The notes under the pieces are model-generated. The model was not told the origin of the DNA and searched no databases. It saw only the letters and a program-made list of their open reading frames with translations. DNA of 32,156 nt from Haematobacter genomosp. 1 (GTDB lineage: Bacteria > Pseudomonadota > Alphaproteobacteria > Rhodobacterales > Rhodobacteraceae). The stretch covers positions 1 through 32,156 of the forward strand of contig NZ_NIPW01000058.1 in the NCBI RefSeq assembly GCF_002196855.1. Reading direction: 5' to 3'. Each line of letters opens with the position of its first letter. The stretch's first letter is position 1. Below are positions 1 through 11,137 of the stretch, one piece after another. Position numbers and translations under genes: made by a program.

Positions 1-644
1 CCTTAGCAGGCTGCTGAAGAAGTTCTCCAGTCTCATGCCTATGCTCTGGAGTTCGGGAAGTCTTATCCAGAATGTGTAGATTTCCGGCTGGATTTCCTAA
101 GGTTGCGAGCGATTGCCGCTCCGGTTCAGCAGCCCGCTAAAACACTGGTTGCTTGTGTTTCGGGGTGAAAGCACCCGACAGTACGCGGTTGATCGGGAAA
201 CGCTCTCCGCCACAAGCTGGATGCAAGAGGCAGGCTCGCAACGCGGGCGCCGAGTTTTGTCAACATGGCCGTGCTCGCCCCAGAGGTGTCGGTAGCGACA
301 TGGGACTACGCATCGCTCCTGCTGGAGACGGTGGGGCAGGGAAGCCGCGCGCATGGCGCGAGGATCGCTCTGCATCCCCGGCTTCTTCAGCGGACCTGTG
401 CCTTGCACTTGCGTTTTTCGAGAGATTTTATGGGTTGCCCTTCATGGCTCCGTCGCCCCCACCAACGCCTTGGCAAGAGAGCCTTGGCAGGTCGCGAAAA
501 AAGACTTTCGGCTCCGCGTTGGAGCGGAGATCGTTCGCAGTCTGGTGAAGTTCAGCCGGAAATCTACACATTTCGGGTCATTCCCGGGTTGAGTTCCAGA
601 GCATGGAAACGACACGTCTGAACTTTTTCAGCAGCCTGCCAAGG
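1..644. mobile_element. MITE-like element or IS remnant with long terminal inverted repeats
   Basis: The first 25 bases (CCTTAGCAGGCTGCTGAAGA and the following AGTTC) match the reverse complement of 620-644 at 23 of 25 positions. The symmetry continues inward: ATGCTCTGGA at 41-50 pairs with 595-604, and the 20 bases at 71-90 pair perfectly with 553-572. The terminal inverted repeats are therefore about 90 bp, imperfect, with a 1-2 nt offset. A further end-like sequence at 125-140 (TTCAGCAGCCCGCTAA) is nearly the reverse complement of 3-18, so a smaller unit of about 140 bp may be nested at the left end. None of the ORFs inside looks like a transposase. The left border may lie just outside the window. 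I do not assign an IS family. Confidence 0.7.
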
Positions 645-1018
645 GCTTCGCTCTGCCATCTCTGCGCAATGCGCGACTTGTCCTGCTTGCCCGCTCGGGT
701 TTCACATACGTTGCAGCCGGTGCGTGTTGACCGCGGAGCGCGACGGCGGGCTTCGCACGCCAGACCCCGGCCCGCTCCCGCTCTCTGAAAGACTGTTGAG
801 CGTCGGGGGCCTGCAATTCCATGACCATCGGTGGCTTAGCGCGCCGCTTTTGGGGGGGGCGCCGGGATATATTCGCCCAAGGGAGTGGCGGTCGCCGCCG
901 TCTCTGCACGTTCCGCGGGCAGCTTGGCGGGGCTGGCCGCAACAGGCTGGAACGACCCGGAAAAGTGTGAAACGGTTTCCCCGACATGACGGCGAAGCCG
1001 CGGGACGGGGGCAAGACC
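645..1018. other. Gene-free leader region upstream of the transglutaminase operon
   Basis: No convincing gene is seen between the repeat element and the first operon. A TATATT at 868-873 could be a -10 box, but the hexamer 17 bases upstream is not -35-like. If this promoter is used, the operon would have a leader of about 140 bases. The ORFs here on both strands show no recognisable protein. Confidence 0.4.
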
Positions 1019-4000
1019 ATGGCAATCAAGGCGGCGATCTATCACCTCACCCATTACCGCTATGACAGGCCGGTGATTCTCGGACCGCAGGTGATCCGCC
1101 TGCGTCCCGCTCCGCACAGCCGCACGCGGGTCATATCCCACTCTCTGAGGGTGTCGCCCGACCGACATTTCGTGAACTACCAGCAGGACCCCTACGGCAA
1201 CTGGCTCGCCCGCTACGTCTTTCCCGAGCCGGTGACCGAGCTGAAGATAGAGGTCGATCTGGTCGCGGACATGACGGTCTATAACCCGTTCGACTTCTTT
1301 GTCGAGGAAAGCGCGGAATCCTGGCCTTTCGACTACCCGGAGGATGTGCAGGCCGATCTGTCGATCTATCGCGCGCCGGAACCTGTCGGGCCGCTGCTTG
1401 CCGCGTTTCTGGCGGGCGTGCCGCGGGAACGGCAGCGGACGGTGGATTTCATCGTCGGTCTCAACGCCCGCGTCGCGCGTGAGGTGGGCTATGTCATCCG
1501 CATGGAGCCGGGCGTCCAGACGCCGGAGGAAACCTTTGCCAGCGGTCTCGGATCGTGCCGCGACTCCTCATGGTTGCTGGTGCAGGCGCTGCGGAATCTG
1601 GGCTTCGCGGCGCGGTTCGTCTCGGGCTATCTGATCCAGTTGAAACCGGACCTGAAGGCACTGGACGGCCCCTCCGGCACGGAAGTCGATTTCACCGATC
1701 TGCATGCGTGGTGCGAGGTATATCTGCCCGGCGCGGGTTGGATCGGGCTGGATCCGACCTCCGGCCTGCTGACGGGGGAGAGCCATATCCCGCTCGCCGC
1801 CACGCCGCATTTCCGCAATGCCGCGCCGATCTCCGGTCTGGCCTCCTATGCGGAGGTTGATTTCAACTTCGACATGCGCGTGACCCGCGTGGCGGAGCAT
1901 CCCCGCATCACGAAGCCCTTCTCGGAAGAGGCATGGAGCGCGCTGAACGACCTTGGCCGCAAGGTCGATGCCTCGCTTGCCGCGGGGGATGTGCGTCTGA
2001 CGATGGGGGGTGAACCGACCTTCGTCTCCATCGACGATTTCGAGAGCGCGGAGTGGAATACCGCCGCCGTCGGTCCGACGAAGCGGGTGCTGGCCGACAG
2101 GCTCATCCGCCGCTTGCGTAACCGCTTCGCGCCGAACGGATTTCTGCACTACGGGCAGGGCAAGTGGTATCCCGGCGAGACGCTGCCGCGGTGGACCTTC
2201 TCGCTCTACTGGCGGAAGGATGGCAGGCCGCTCTGGGGCGATGGCGCGCTGATCGCGCCCGAAGGGGAGCAGACGGGGGCCACGCCGGAGCAGGCAGAAG
2301 AGTTCCTTAAAGTCATGGCGACCGAACTCGGCGTGCCTTCGGACAATGTGATGCCCGCCTATGAAGACCCCGCCGAATGGATGGTGCGGGAGGCACGCCT
2401 GCCGGAGAACGTCACCCCGCAGAACTCCATGATCAAGGACCCGGAGGAGCGCCACCGTATCGCCAGGGTTTTCGACCGGGGCCTGACGACACCCTCGGGC
2501 TATGTGCTGCCGATCCAGAGCTGGCAGGCGCGGGCCGGGCGGCGCTGGTTCTCGGAGAAGTGGCGGACGCGGCGGGGTAATCTGTTCCTCGTCCCAGGGG
2601 ACAGCGCCGTGGGCTACCGCCTGCCGCTCGGCTCGCTGCCCTATGTCTCGCCCTCGCAGTTCCCCTATGTGAACCCCGCCGATCCGACGATCCCGCGCGA
2701 CCCCCTCCCGGTTACCGATGCGGTGGACCGCGCCCGGCGCCAGCAGCCTGTGATGCGTTTCACCGGCACGCCGCGGGAGAATGTCGTTCCGCCCGCACCC
2801 TCGGGGGAGGTGGGGGGTGTCGTGCGGACCGCCCTTTCTGTTGAGCCGCGGGACGGACGGCTTTGCGTGTTCATGCCGCCGACGGAGCGGGTGGAGGACT
2901 ACCTCGATCTGCTGGCGGCGGCAGAGGCGACGGCGGCCCGCATGGGGCTGCCCATCCATATCGAGGGCTACACCCCCCCGCAGGACAGCCGCCTGAACGT
3001 CATCCGCGTCGCACCTGATCCCGGCGTGATCGAGGTGAACATCCACCCCGCCGCGAGCTGGGAGGACTGTGTGGCCATTACCGAGGGCGTCTATGAGGAG
3101 GCGCGTCAGACGCGTCTGGGCGCCGACAAGTTCATGATCGACGGCAAGCATACCGGCACAGGCGGGGGCAATCACGTGGTGGTCGGCGGGGCGACGACGC
3201 TCGACAGCCCATTCCTGCGCCGCCCCGATGTGCTGCGCTCGATCATCCTGCACTGGCAGCGGCACCCCTCCATCTCCTATCTGTTCTCCGGCCTGTTCAT
3301 CGGGCCGACCTCACAAGCCCCGCGGATCGATGAGGCGCGGCACGATGCGCTTTATGAACTGGAGATCGCGCTTGCCCAGATGCCACCTCCCGGGCAGGGA
3401 GAGGCGCCGATGCCATGGCTGGTGGACAGGCTGCTGCGCAACCTTCTGGTCGATGTCACCGGCAACACCCACCGGGCGGAGATCTGCATCGACAAGCTCT
3501 ATTCCCCCGACGGGCCGACGGGGCGTCTGGGGCTGGTGGAGTTCCGCGGCTTCGAGATGCCGCCCGATCCGCGCATGTCGCTGGCCCAGCAACTGCTCAT
3601 CCGCGCGCTCATCGCCCGGCTGTGGCATTCGCCGGTCACGGGCGAGCTGGTGCGGTGGGGCACCACGCTGCATGACCGCTTCATGCTGCCGCATTTCGTC
3701 TGGGAGGATTTTCTGGACGTGCTCCGCGACCTTGACCGGCATGGCTTCCCCATGCGGTCGGAATGGTTCGAGGCGCAGCAGGAGTTCCGGTTCCCCTTCG
3801 CGGGAGAGGTGGAATACGAGGGCGTTCACCTCGAACTCCGGCAGGCGCTGGAGCCGTGGCACGTTCTGGGTGAAACCGGGGCCATCGGCGGCACCGTCCG
3901 CTATACCGACAGTTCGGTGGAACGGATGCAGGTGAAGCTGACGACCTCCGATCCGGGGCGTTACGTGGTGGCCTGCAACAGGCGCCGCGTGCCGCTGACA

Positions 4001-4339
4001 CCCGTCGGGACCAGCGGCGTTGCCGTTGGCGGGGTCCGGTTCAAGGCGTGGCAACCTGCAGCGGCGCTGCATCCGGTGCTGCCGGTCAATGCGCCGCTCA
4101 CGCTCGACATCTTCGACACATGGACGGGGCGGGCGCTGGGCGGGTGCACCTATCATGTGGCGCATCCCGGCGGGCGGAACTACGATACCTTCCCCGTCAA
4201 CGGCAACGAGGCCGAGGCCCGCCGTCTCGCGCGGTTCGAGCCGCGGGGCCACACTCCGGGCCTTTACATGCCGCCTGCCGAAGCGCCCAACCGGGAGTAT
4301 CCGATGACGCTCGACCTGCGGAGGGCGCCGGGGCTTTAG
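1019..4339 (+). CDS. Transglutaminase-like / DUF2126 large protein
   Basis: This is a 1106-residue protein with two parts. The N-terminal third is a bacterial transglutaminase/cysteine-protease-like domain, with an N-terminal beta region from about residue 1 and a complete triad: Cys180 (GSCRDSSW), His229 (DLHAWCEV) and Asp245 (LDPTSG). The remaining roughly 750 residues match the DUF2126 family, which to my recollection has been proposed to be an amide-bond ligase of glutamine-synthetase-like fold; FRGFEMPP near residue 845 fits such a core. The ATG at 1019 is preferred to one 33 bases upstream because [15 protein letters not shown] is the usual family N-terminus and a G-rich SD precedes it. 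The stop lies one base from the next gene, so the two are cotranscribed. The substrate is unknown. Confidence 0.9.
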   Translation: MAIKAAIYHLTHYRYDRPVILGPQVIRLRPAPHSRTRVISHSLRVSPDRHFVNYQQDPYGNWLARYVFPEPVTELKIEVDLVADMTVYNPFDFFVEESAESWPFDYPEDVQADLSIYRAPEPVGPLLAAFLAGVPRERQRTVDFIVGLNARVAREVGYVIRMEPGVQTPEETFASGLGSCRDSSWLLVQALRNLGFAARFVSGYLIQLKPDLKALDGPSGTEVDFTDLHAWCEVYLPGAGWIGLDPTSGLLTGESHIPLAATPHFRNAAPISGLASYAEVDFNFDMRVTRVAEHPRITKPFSEEAWSALNDLGRKVDASLAAGDVRLTMGGEPTFVSIDDFESAEWNTAAVGPTKRVLADRLIRRLRNRFAPNGFLHYGQGKWYPGETLPRWTFSLYWRKDGRPLWGDGALIAPEGEQTGATPEQAEEFLKVMATELGVPSDNVMPAYEDPAEWMVREARLPENVTPQNSMIKDPEERHRIARVFDRGLTTPSGYVLPIQSWQARAGRRWFSEKWRTRRGNLFLVPGDSAVGYRLPLGSLPYVSPSQFPYVNPADPTIPRDPLPVTDAVDRARRQQPVMRFTGTPRENVVPPAPSGEVGGVVRTALSVEPRDGRLCVFMPPTERVEDYLDLLAAAEATAARMGLPIHIEGYTPPQDSRLNVIRVAPDPGVIEVNIHPAASWEDCVAITEGVYEEARQTRLGADKFMIDGKHTGTGGGNHVVVGGATTLDSPFLRRPDVLRSIILHWQRHPSISYLFSGLFIGPTSQAPRIDEARHDALYELEIALAQMPPPGQGEAPMPWLVDRLLRNLLVDVTGNTHRAEICIDKLYSPDGPTGRLGLVEFRGFEMPPDPRMSLAQQLLIRALIARLWHSPVTGELVRWGTTLHDRFMLPHFVWEDFLDVLRDLDRHGFPMRSEWFEAQQEFRFPFAGEVEYEGVHLELRQALEPWHVLGETGAIGGTVRYTDSSVERMQVKLTTSDPGRYVVACNRRRVPLTPVGTSGVAVGGVRFKAWQPAAALHPVLPVNAPLTLDIFDTWTGRALGGCTYHVAHPGGRNYDTFPVNGNEAEARRLARFEPRGHTPGLYMPPAEAPNREYPMTLDLRRAPGL

Positions 4340-4340
4340 G

Positions 4341-6749
4341 ATGGGAAGCCGAAGCGTCCCTGTCGCGAAAGATGCGCTAGCCCGGCTTCTTGCCGGCTAT
4401 CGGCCGAAGGCCGGCGTTCCCGACGAGCTGCTCGATGCCGGGGGCCGGGTGCGTCCGGTCTGGCGCCCCTTCATGGAGCGTCTCTCCCTCATGACGGAGG
4501 AGGAGATCCGTGCGCGGGGCGCGCGGGCGGATCAGTATCTCCGCGATGCGGGCGTGTTCCATCGGCAGTACGGCACGGCCGATGCGGCCGACCGCGACTG
4601 GCCGCTCAGCCCCGTGCCGCTGCTGCTACCCGAGAGCGAATGGCGCACCCTGTCGGCGGGTCTGATCCAGCGGGCGAACCTGCTGGAAGCGCTGGTGGCC
4701 GATCTCTACGGTCCCAACCGTCTGGTGCGGGAGGGGCACCTGCCGGCGGAGCTGGTGGCGGCCAACCCGGAGTGGCTCCGCCCGCTGGTCGGCGTCACGC
4801 CGAAATCGGGAGATTTCCTGCATTTCCTTGCCTTCGACCTCGGACGCGGCCCGAATGGCGACTGGTGGGTGCTGAGCGACCGGGCGCAGGCGCCCTCCGG
4901 CGCGGGCTTCGCGCTGGAGAACCGGATCGCCACGGGACGCGCCTTCCCGGATGCGATCGCGGAGCAGAATGTCCACCGGCTCGCCGGGTTCTTCCGCGCC
5001 TTCCGCGACCGCCTGATGGATCTGCGGGGCGGGGAGGAGGAACGCATCGGCATCCTGACCCCCGGCCCGATGAGCGAGACCTATTTCGAACATGCCTTCA
5101 TCGCCCGCTATCTCGGTTTCAGCCTGCTGGAGGGTGATGACCTGACGGTGCGGGACGGCGCGCTCCTGATCCGCACGGTGGCGGGGCTGCGCCCGATCAG
5201 CGTCCTCTGGCGGCGGATGGACGCGGCATGGACCGACCCGATGGAACTGAACGAGGCGTCCCGTCTGGGTACGCCGGGGCTGATCGGCGCCATCCGCGCG
5301 GGCAACCTCGCGATGGTGAACGCTCTCGGGTCAGGGGTCGTGGAGATGCGGGCGCTCCTCGCCTTCCTGCCGCGCATTGCCGAGGCGATGACCGGTGCGC
5401 CGCTCCTGTTGCCGAACATCGCCACGTGGTGGTGCGGGCAGGCGGCGGAGCGGGATCACGTCCGGCGCCACGCGGACGAGATGACGATCTCCCCCGCGCT
5501 CTCCAACCGGCTGTTCTTCGATCTGGAAGCGGAGGCCGCCGTCGCTGGCCGGTTCCGGGGGACGCCGCCCGAGCCGTCGCTCGACGACTGGATCATGGCG
5601 GGCGGCGGCGATCTGGTGGGGCAGGAGGCCGTGCACCTTTCCACCATGCCCGCGCTGGTGGAGGGGCGGCTGGTGCCCCGGCCCTACAGCCTCCGCGTCT
5701 ATCTGGCGCGGACGGCGGAGGGCTGGACGGTCATGCCCGGCGGCTTTGCCCGGATCGGCACGTCGGAGGATCCGACGGCCGTCGCGCTCCGTCAGGGGGC
5801 CTCCGTCGCGGATGTCTGGGTGGTGGCCGATGCGCCGGTCGAAGCCGATACCATGATCCAGCGGCCGAGCGTGGCTGAATTTCGGCGGCAGGCTCCACTG
5901 CTTCCCGCGCGTGCGGCGGACAATCTCTACTGGCTGGGCCGCTATGTTGAGCGTGCGGAAACGACGGTCCGTTTGCTGCGCGCCTGGCACGCCCGCGTGG
6001 CCGAGACGGGGGAGGAGGACGCGCCGCTGCAGGCGCTGATCGGCGACTGTCTTGAGGATCGCGGTGCAAAGCCGGGCGCGGGCGTGCCCGCCGGACTTCG
6101 CGACATGCTCCGCGGGGCGCTGACGGCGGCGAGCCATGTGCGCGACCGGTTCTCCGTCGATGGCTGGATGGCGCTGACCGATCTGGACGGCACTGCGGGG
6201 CGGCTGGCAGGCGTGCTGAAACCCGGCGATGACGGCGCGCGCGGGATGAGCGTCTTGCTCCGCAAGATCACCGGCTTCTCCGGGCTGGTGCATGAGAACA
6301 TGTATCATACGATGGGCTGGCGCTTCCTCTCCACCGGACGAGCGCTGGAGCGTGCGCTGGGAACCGCGCGGCTGCTCGCCGTTCTGGCGGATGAGACGGC
6401 GCCCGAAGGCGCGCTCGATGTCGCAGTGGAGGTCGGTGACAGCGTGATGACCCACCGCAGTCGCTTCGCCGCAGAGGCAAACCGGGCAACCGTCATCGAC
6501 CTGCTGGCGCTGGACCGTCTGAACCCCCGCGCGGTGCTTTATCAGCTCGACCTGATACAGGAGCGTATGGGCGTGCTTTGGCGGGGGCAGGGCAATGCGC
6601 CGATGGGCGAGGTGGAGCGGGCGGTTCTGCGCCTGCGCACCCGCGTCGCCACCGCGACGCCGGAGGAACTGACCGGCCCCGCGCTTGATGTCGTGGCGGA
6701 GGGTCTGGGGGAAATTTCCGTTCTCATCGGGCGGAAATGGTTGATCTGA
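4341..6749 (+). CDS. Circularly permuted ATP-grasp / alpha-E fusion protein
   Basis: This 802-residue protein begins one base after the preceding stop. About residues 60-480 form a circularly permuted ATP-grasp ligase (DUF404/DUF407 type), with conserved blocks around GDFLHFLAFDLGR and LLPNIATWWCGQ and the segment leading to RPYSLRVYLAR. About residues 495-802 form an alpha-helical alpha-E (DUF403) domain, beginning near LLPARAADNLYWLGRYVERA. In many bacteria these are two adjacent genes; here they are fused. ATP-grasp enzymes of this type join a carboxylate to an amine through an acyl-phosphate. With transglutaminase-like genes on both sides, the operon probably builds and cleaves a peptide or isopeptide product in the cytoplasm. 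The product is not known. Confidence 0.92.
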   Translation: MGSRSVPVAKDALARLLAGYRPKAGVPDELLDAGGRVRPVWRPFMERLSLMTEEEIRARGARADQYLRDAGVFHRQYGTADAADRDWPLSPVPLLLPESEWRTLSAGLIQRANLLEALVADLYGPNRLVREGHLPAELVAANPEWLRPLVGVTPKSGDFLHFLAFDLGRGPNGDWWVLSDRAQAPSGAGFALENRIATGRAFPDAIAEQNVHRLAGFFRAFRDRLMDLRGGEEERIGILTPGPMSETYFEHAFIARYLGFSLLEGDDLTVRDGALLIRTVAGLRPISVLWRRMDAAWTDPMELNEASRLGTPGLIGAIRAGNLAMVNALGSGVVEMRALLAFLPRIAEAMTGAPLLLPNIATWWCGQAAERDHVRRHADEMTISPALSNRLFFDLEAEAAVAGRFRGTPPEPSLDDWIMAGGGDLVGQEAVHLSTMPALVEGRLVPRPYSLRVYLARTAEGWTVMPGGFARIGTSEDPTAVALRQGASVADVWVVADAPVEADTMIQRPSVAEFRRQAPLLPARAADNLYWLGRYVERAETTVRLLRAWHARVAETGEEDAPLQALIGDCLEDRGAKPGAGVPAGLRDMLRGALTAASHVRDRFSVDGWMALTDLDGTAGRLAGVLKPGDDGARGMSVLLRKITGFSGLVHENMYHTMGWRFLSTGRALERALGTARLLAVLADETAPEGALDVAVEVGDSVMTHRSRFAAEANRATVIDLLALDRLNPRAVLYQLDLIQERMGVLWRGQGNAPMGEVERAVLRLRTRVATATPEELTGPALDVVAEGLGEISVLIGRKWLI

Positions 6750-6761
6750 GCAGGGGGCCGC

Positions 6762-7640
6762 ATGCGCTATGAGCTGAAGATGAGCCTCGACTATGTCTAT
6801 GAGGGCGGGGCAGAGGCCGGGCGGCACCTGCTCCGCATCGTTCCGCTTCAGCTTGCCGGGGAGCAGCGCGTGGAGGAAAGCCGCGTGTCGGTCGATCCTC
6901 AACCGGCGGAATGGCATGAGCGGACGGATTTCTTCGGCAACAGGGTGATCGAACTGGCCTTCGACGGGTTGGTGGAGGAGACATGCTTCCGTCTCGATGC
7001 GCGGGTGGAGCGGCTGCCGCAGGGCGCCGTGCTCGACGTTTCGCCGCGGCTTGCGGATATCGCGCGGGAGGTGGTGGAGCATCGCGATCTGGGGCCGGAC
7101 TCCCCGCATCATTTTCTGGGCCCCTCGGCCCGTGTTCCCCGCGCTGCCGCGCTTGCCGACTATGGGCGCGCATTGCCCTTGCCTGATCCGACGGCATGGG
7201 AAGCGGTGATGGCCCTGGGGCGCGCGATCCACCGCGACATGATCTATGATCCAGAGGCGACGGAGGTGGACACCCCTGTGCTGGAGGCATTCGCCGCACG
7301 CCGCGGCGTGTGTCAGGACTTTGCCCATGCGATGATAGGCGCGCTCCGCGGGATCGGAATTCCGGCGGGCTATGTCTCGGGTTTCCTGCGCACCGAACCG
7401 CCGCCCGGTGCCCCCCGGCTTGAGGGGGCGGATGCCATGCATGCCTGGGTGCGGGCCTGGTGCGGGCACGAGATGGGCTGGCGCGACTACGATCCCACCA
7501 ATGCGATGGTGGTGGGCGAGGACCATATCGTCATCGCGCGGGGGCGCGATTATGCCGATGTCTCCCCCGTTCGCGGCGCGCTCCGTACAGCGGGTGGCCA
7601 GAGTTCGGGACAGGCGGTGGATGTCATCCCGCTCCGCTGA
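6762..7640 (+). CDS. Transglutaminase family protein
   Basis: This is a 292-residue cytoplasmic protein with the typical small transglutaminase-like architecture: an N-terminal beta domain (MRYELKMSLDYVYEG) followed by the catalytic domain. The triad is visible as Cys184 (RGVCQDFAH), His227 (DAMHAWVRAW) and Asp244 (DYDPTNAMV). It starts 12 bases after the ATP-grasp gene and ends the operon. In this family context the fold is expected to hydrolyse or transfer peptide bonds rather than crosslink proteins. A proteasome-type Ntn hydrolase often found next to such genes is absent here. Confidence 0.93.
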   Translation: MRYELKMSLDYVYEGGAEAGRHLLRIVPLQLAGEQRVEESRVSVDPQPAEWHERTDFFGNRVIELAFDGLVEETCFRLDARVERLPQGAVLDVSPRLADIAREVVEHRDLGPDSPHHFLGPSARVPRAAALADYGRALPLPDPTAWEAVMALGRAIHRDMIYDPEATEVDTPVLEAFAARRGVCQDFAHAMIGALRGIGIPAGYVSGFLRTEPPPGAPRLEGADAMHAWVRAWCGHEMGWRDYDPTNAMVVGEDHIVIARGRDYADVSPVRGALRTAGGQSSGQAVDVIPLR

Positions 7641-7881
7641 TCCCATTTTGGTGCGACTGGGAGGCACAGCCGGTCGGATGCGCACCCCTGTTATCGACAA
7701 CGCAAAACGGCGAAGGAAAAACGGTGACGCTGCCCGCATTCTGCCGCATCACCAGATGGCGTCGGACAGCCCTGGCATCCCGTCACCCAGAGTCGGGTCG
7801 CCCTTACGGTCGAGCCGCGCCGCTTTTCGGAAACAATTCCCGAGGATGTCTTTTGGGGCCTGTCCCGCCTGTGAACCGTCT

Positions 7882-8460
7882 TCAGAAACGCCGCCAGAGC
7901 GACAGCTCCACGTAGTTGCCCTGTTTGCCATGACCGGCGGAAATGCGGCTTTCAGACGCGAGCGGCAGCGGTATGCCCGTCGCATGCAGGCCGAAGCGGC
8001 TTCCCTGCCATGTGTCCGAAACTTCCGGCCCGAACCATGGCCCGCTCCCGCCCAGCCTGAAGCCGGTTGCGGCGCGGAGGTTGCGATCCGTGTCCTTCAC
8101 CCATTGCCCGCGGAAGCTGGTCATCCAATCCCAGTTGTCCCACCAAAAATCCAGCGCGCCGAGCGGGTTCGCATCATCCTGCTGTTCCACTCCGGCCAGG
8201 GCCGTGAGATAGGCGCCATGCCCGACGAAACGCCAGCCCCCCGCAATGGCGAAGCGCGTGCCGCCGTCGTCCGGGCGACCGATTTCGACCGTCCAAACCG
8301 GGCCGGAGCTGTCCAGACCATTGAACGTTCCCATCAGTCCCACACCGCCATAGGTGCTTCCCGCCGACCGTTCCGCGGAAAGATAGGCGAGCGAACGGGG
8401 CTCCGCCGCGACGTTTGCCGCAGGCAGGAGGGCGAGGATGAGGAGGGACAGAAATCGCAT
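7882..8460 (-). CDS. Outer-membrane beta-barrel protein, BcsS-like
   Basis: A 192-residue protein with a clear signal peptide (MRFLSLLILALLPAANVAA, cleavage before EP). The mature part alternates aromatic and polar residues as in a beta barrel and ends in WRRF, with the C-terminal Phe typical of outer-membrane barrels. The order of glycine-aromatic strands recalls the cellulose biosynthesis protein BcsS family, but no cellulose synthase genes are nearby, so that name is tentative. The ATG at 8460 is chosen over an upstream TTG because it gives the signal peptide directly. A perfect TATAAT lies 44 bases upstream on this strand. Confidence 0.65.
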   Translation of the reverse strand: MRFLSLLILALLPAANVAAEPRSLAYLSAERSAGSTYGGVGLMGTFNGLDSSGPVWTVEIGRPDDGGTRFAIAGGWRFVGHGAYLTALAGVEQQDDANPLGALDFWWDNWDWMTSFRGQWVKDTDRNLRAATGFRLGGSGPWFGPEVSDTWQGSRFGLHATGIPLPLASESRISAGHGKQGNYVELSLWRRF

Positions 8461-8503
8461 CTCAGAGGGTAAACCCCATGCGGCAAGGGATTGCAACCGC
8501 CGG

Positions 8504-8509
8504 ATTATA
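8504..8509 (-). promoter_or_regulatory. Putative -10 box of the barrel gene
   Basis: On the minus strand this reads TATAAT, 44 bases before the ATG at 8460. No good -35 hexamer is seen 16-18 bases further upstream. The site lies in the gap just after the stop of the upstream hydrolase gene. Confidence 0.4.
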
Positions 8510-8520
8510 TCGACTTGTCT

Positions 8521-9221
8521 CTACATCTCGTAGCAGAGCAGCTCCGCGAGGGCGTGGGGTTTCGACAGAAACGGCGAGTGGGAGGTCGCCAGCCGCATGA
8601 CCACGGTCTCCGACCAGTCGTGCACCATCGCCGCCTGAAACGTGGGCGGTATAGCGCGATCTTCGGTGCAGAGGATATACCGGCGCGGCAGCGCAGTCGC
8701 GGCATCCGTATCCGGTATCGGCGTTTCCTGCGGGGCGACAGGCTCCGGGCAGAGCCGCGCAGCCGCATCGGCGGCGATCTCCGGCGCGCAGTCGTGATAG
8801 AAAAGCGGTCCGGCCATCTCGGTGCGAAAGGTAAAGGCTGCGCCATCCTCCGCCATGACATAGCTGCCCCGAAGCGGCTGGTCCGGCCACGCCTTGCGCA
8901 TATCCCGAAGCGATCGTCCCGGTGCGGGCACATAGGCCGCGACATAGACAAGCTGCTCGATCCTGTCCGGCACAAGCGCCGCCGCCGCAGTGATCGGAAA
9001 GCCCGCGAAGGAATGCCCCACCAGAACGGAGGGCCGCTCCATCGCTCGAGCCACCCGTTCGGCGAAGCCCGCGAGCGTCGCCTCCCGCGCGGGGGTGTGG
9101 TCCTCTCCGCGGCAGGGAAGGTCGATGGCCTGCGTCTCATGGCCCCGACGGCGGAGCGCCGCTTCCACCGCCCGCCAGCACCATGCGCCATGGCAGGCGC
9201 CGTGGACCAGCACGAACCGCG

Positions 9222-9225
<4 letters not shown>
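8521..9225 (-). CDS. Alpha/beta hydrolase, esterase / hydroxynitrile-lyase-like
   Basis: This 234-residue protein begins MTRFVLVHGACHGAWCW, the oxyanion-hole signature of the small plant-type methylesterase/hydroxynitrile lyase clade of alpha/beta hydrolases. The nucleophile is Ser72 (LVGHSFAGF), the acid is probably the Asp of CTEDRAIPP, and the base is His216 (ATSHSPFLSKP). The longer open frame upstream is only shadow coding across the previous gene. The ATG overlaps the previous gene's stop (ATGA), so it is translationally coupled as the last gene of a four-gene unit. The substrate is unknown, and related proteins act on small esters. Confidence 0.85.
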
Positions 9226-10159
<934 letters not shown>

Positions 10160-10160
<1 letters not shown>

Positions 10161-11137
10161 CAGACCGCCTTGGCAAGGGCGCGGCTGAACATCGTGGCAT
10201 CGGTGTTTCCGCCGGAGGCGACGACGATCACGGTATCGCCCTCGATCTCATCCGTCCGGTAGAGCGCTGCCGCAAGCGATGCCGCGCCGCCCGGCTCCAG
10301 AACGAGCTTCAGACGGATGAAGGCTTCGGCCATGGCGGAGAGGGCCTCCTCGTCCGACACGACCAGCCCCGGTCCGCAGAGCCGCTTGATGACCGGGAAC
10401 GTGTTCTGTCCCAGTTCCGGTGACAGTATGGCGTCGCAGATGGAGCCGGTGAGCTTCAGGTTGCGCTCCCGCTTGCCGGAGGCGACGGAGCGGGCGGCAT
10501 CGTCGAAGCCCTCCGGCTCTGCCGTCCGCACCCGCAGGCCCGGCGCCTTCGCCTCCAGCGCCAGGGCGATGCCGCTCGTCAGCCCGCCGCCGGAGCAGTT
10601 GACGATCACATCCGCGGTGGTCAGGCCGAGCTCCGCCACCTGTTCCGCGATCTCCAGCCCCACGGTGCCCTGACCGGCGATCACCTGCGGATCATCGAAC
10701 GGATGCACGAGGGTGAGGTTCCGGGCGGTCGAGATCTCCAGCCCGATCTCCTCGCGGCTGCGGTTGCCGCCGCGATCATAGAGCACGACCTCCGCCCCGT
10801 AGGCGCGCGTATTGGCGATCTTCAGGGCAGGGGCGTCGGCGGGCATGATGATGACCGCCGGAACCCCATGCATTGCCGCCGCCGCCGCAACCCCTTGGGC
10901 GTGGTTGCCGGAGGAAAAGGCCAGAACCCCACTCGCGCGCTGGACCTCCGGCAGCGCGGAGATAGCCGACCAGGCCCCGCGGAACTTGAACGACCCCGTG
11001 TGCTGAAGGCATTCCGCCTTCACCAGCACCCGCCGCCCCGCGATCTCGTCGATGAACGGGGAGGAGAGGAGGGGCGTGCGCCGGACTTCGGCCGGGAAGC
11101 GGGAGCGGGCGGCTTCGATGAGGGAGAGGGAGGTCAT
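10160..11137 (-). CDS. PLP-dependent threonine/serine dehydratase-like enzyme
   Basis: A 325-residue fold-type II PLP enzyme. The Schiff-base lysine is Lys51 (TGSFKFRGA), followed by the substrate loop SSGNHAQGVA and the glycine-rich phosphate loop CSGGGLTSG. There is no C-terminal ACT regulatory domain, so it is of the short catabolic type (threonine ammonia-lyase, serine dehydratase/racemase or hydroxyaspartate dehydratase) rather than biosynthetic IlvA. The ATG at 11137 forms an ATGA overlap with the upstream stop and has a GAAAG seven bases before it. An in-frame ATG at 11143 is the alternative. Confidence 0.85.

Noticed and set aside
1568-3265. 565-codon minus-strand ORF
   Set aside because: Shadow of the transglutaminase-DUF2126 gene in GC-rich DNA; no motif in its translation.
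5331-7739. 802-codon minus-strand ORF
   Set aside because: Antisense to the ATP-grasp and transglutaminase genes, with arginine/proline-rich, motif-free translation.
7372-8472. 366-codon plus-strand ORF spanning the end of the second transglutaminase and the barrel gene
   Set aside because: Both overlapped genes have strong evidence in other frames; this translation has no recognisable domain.
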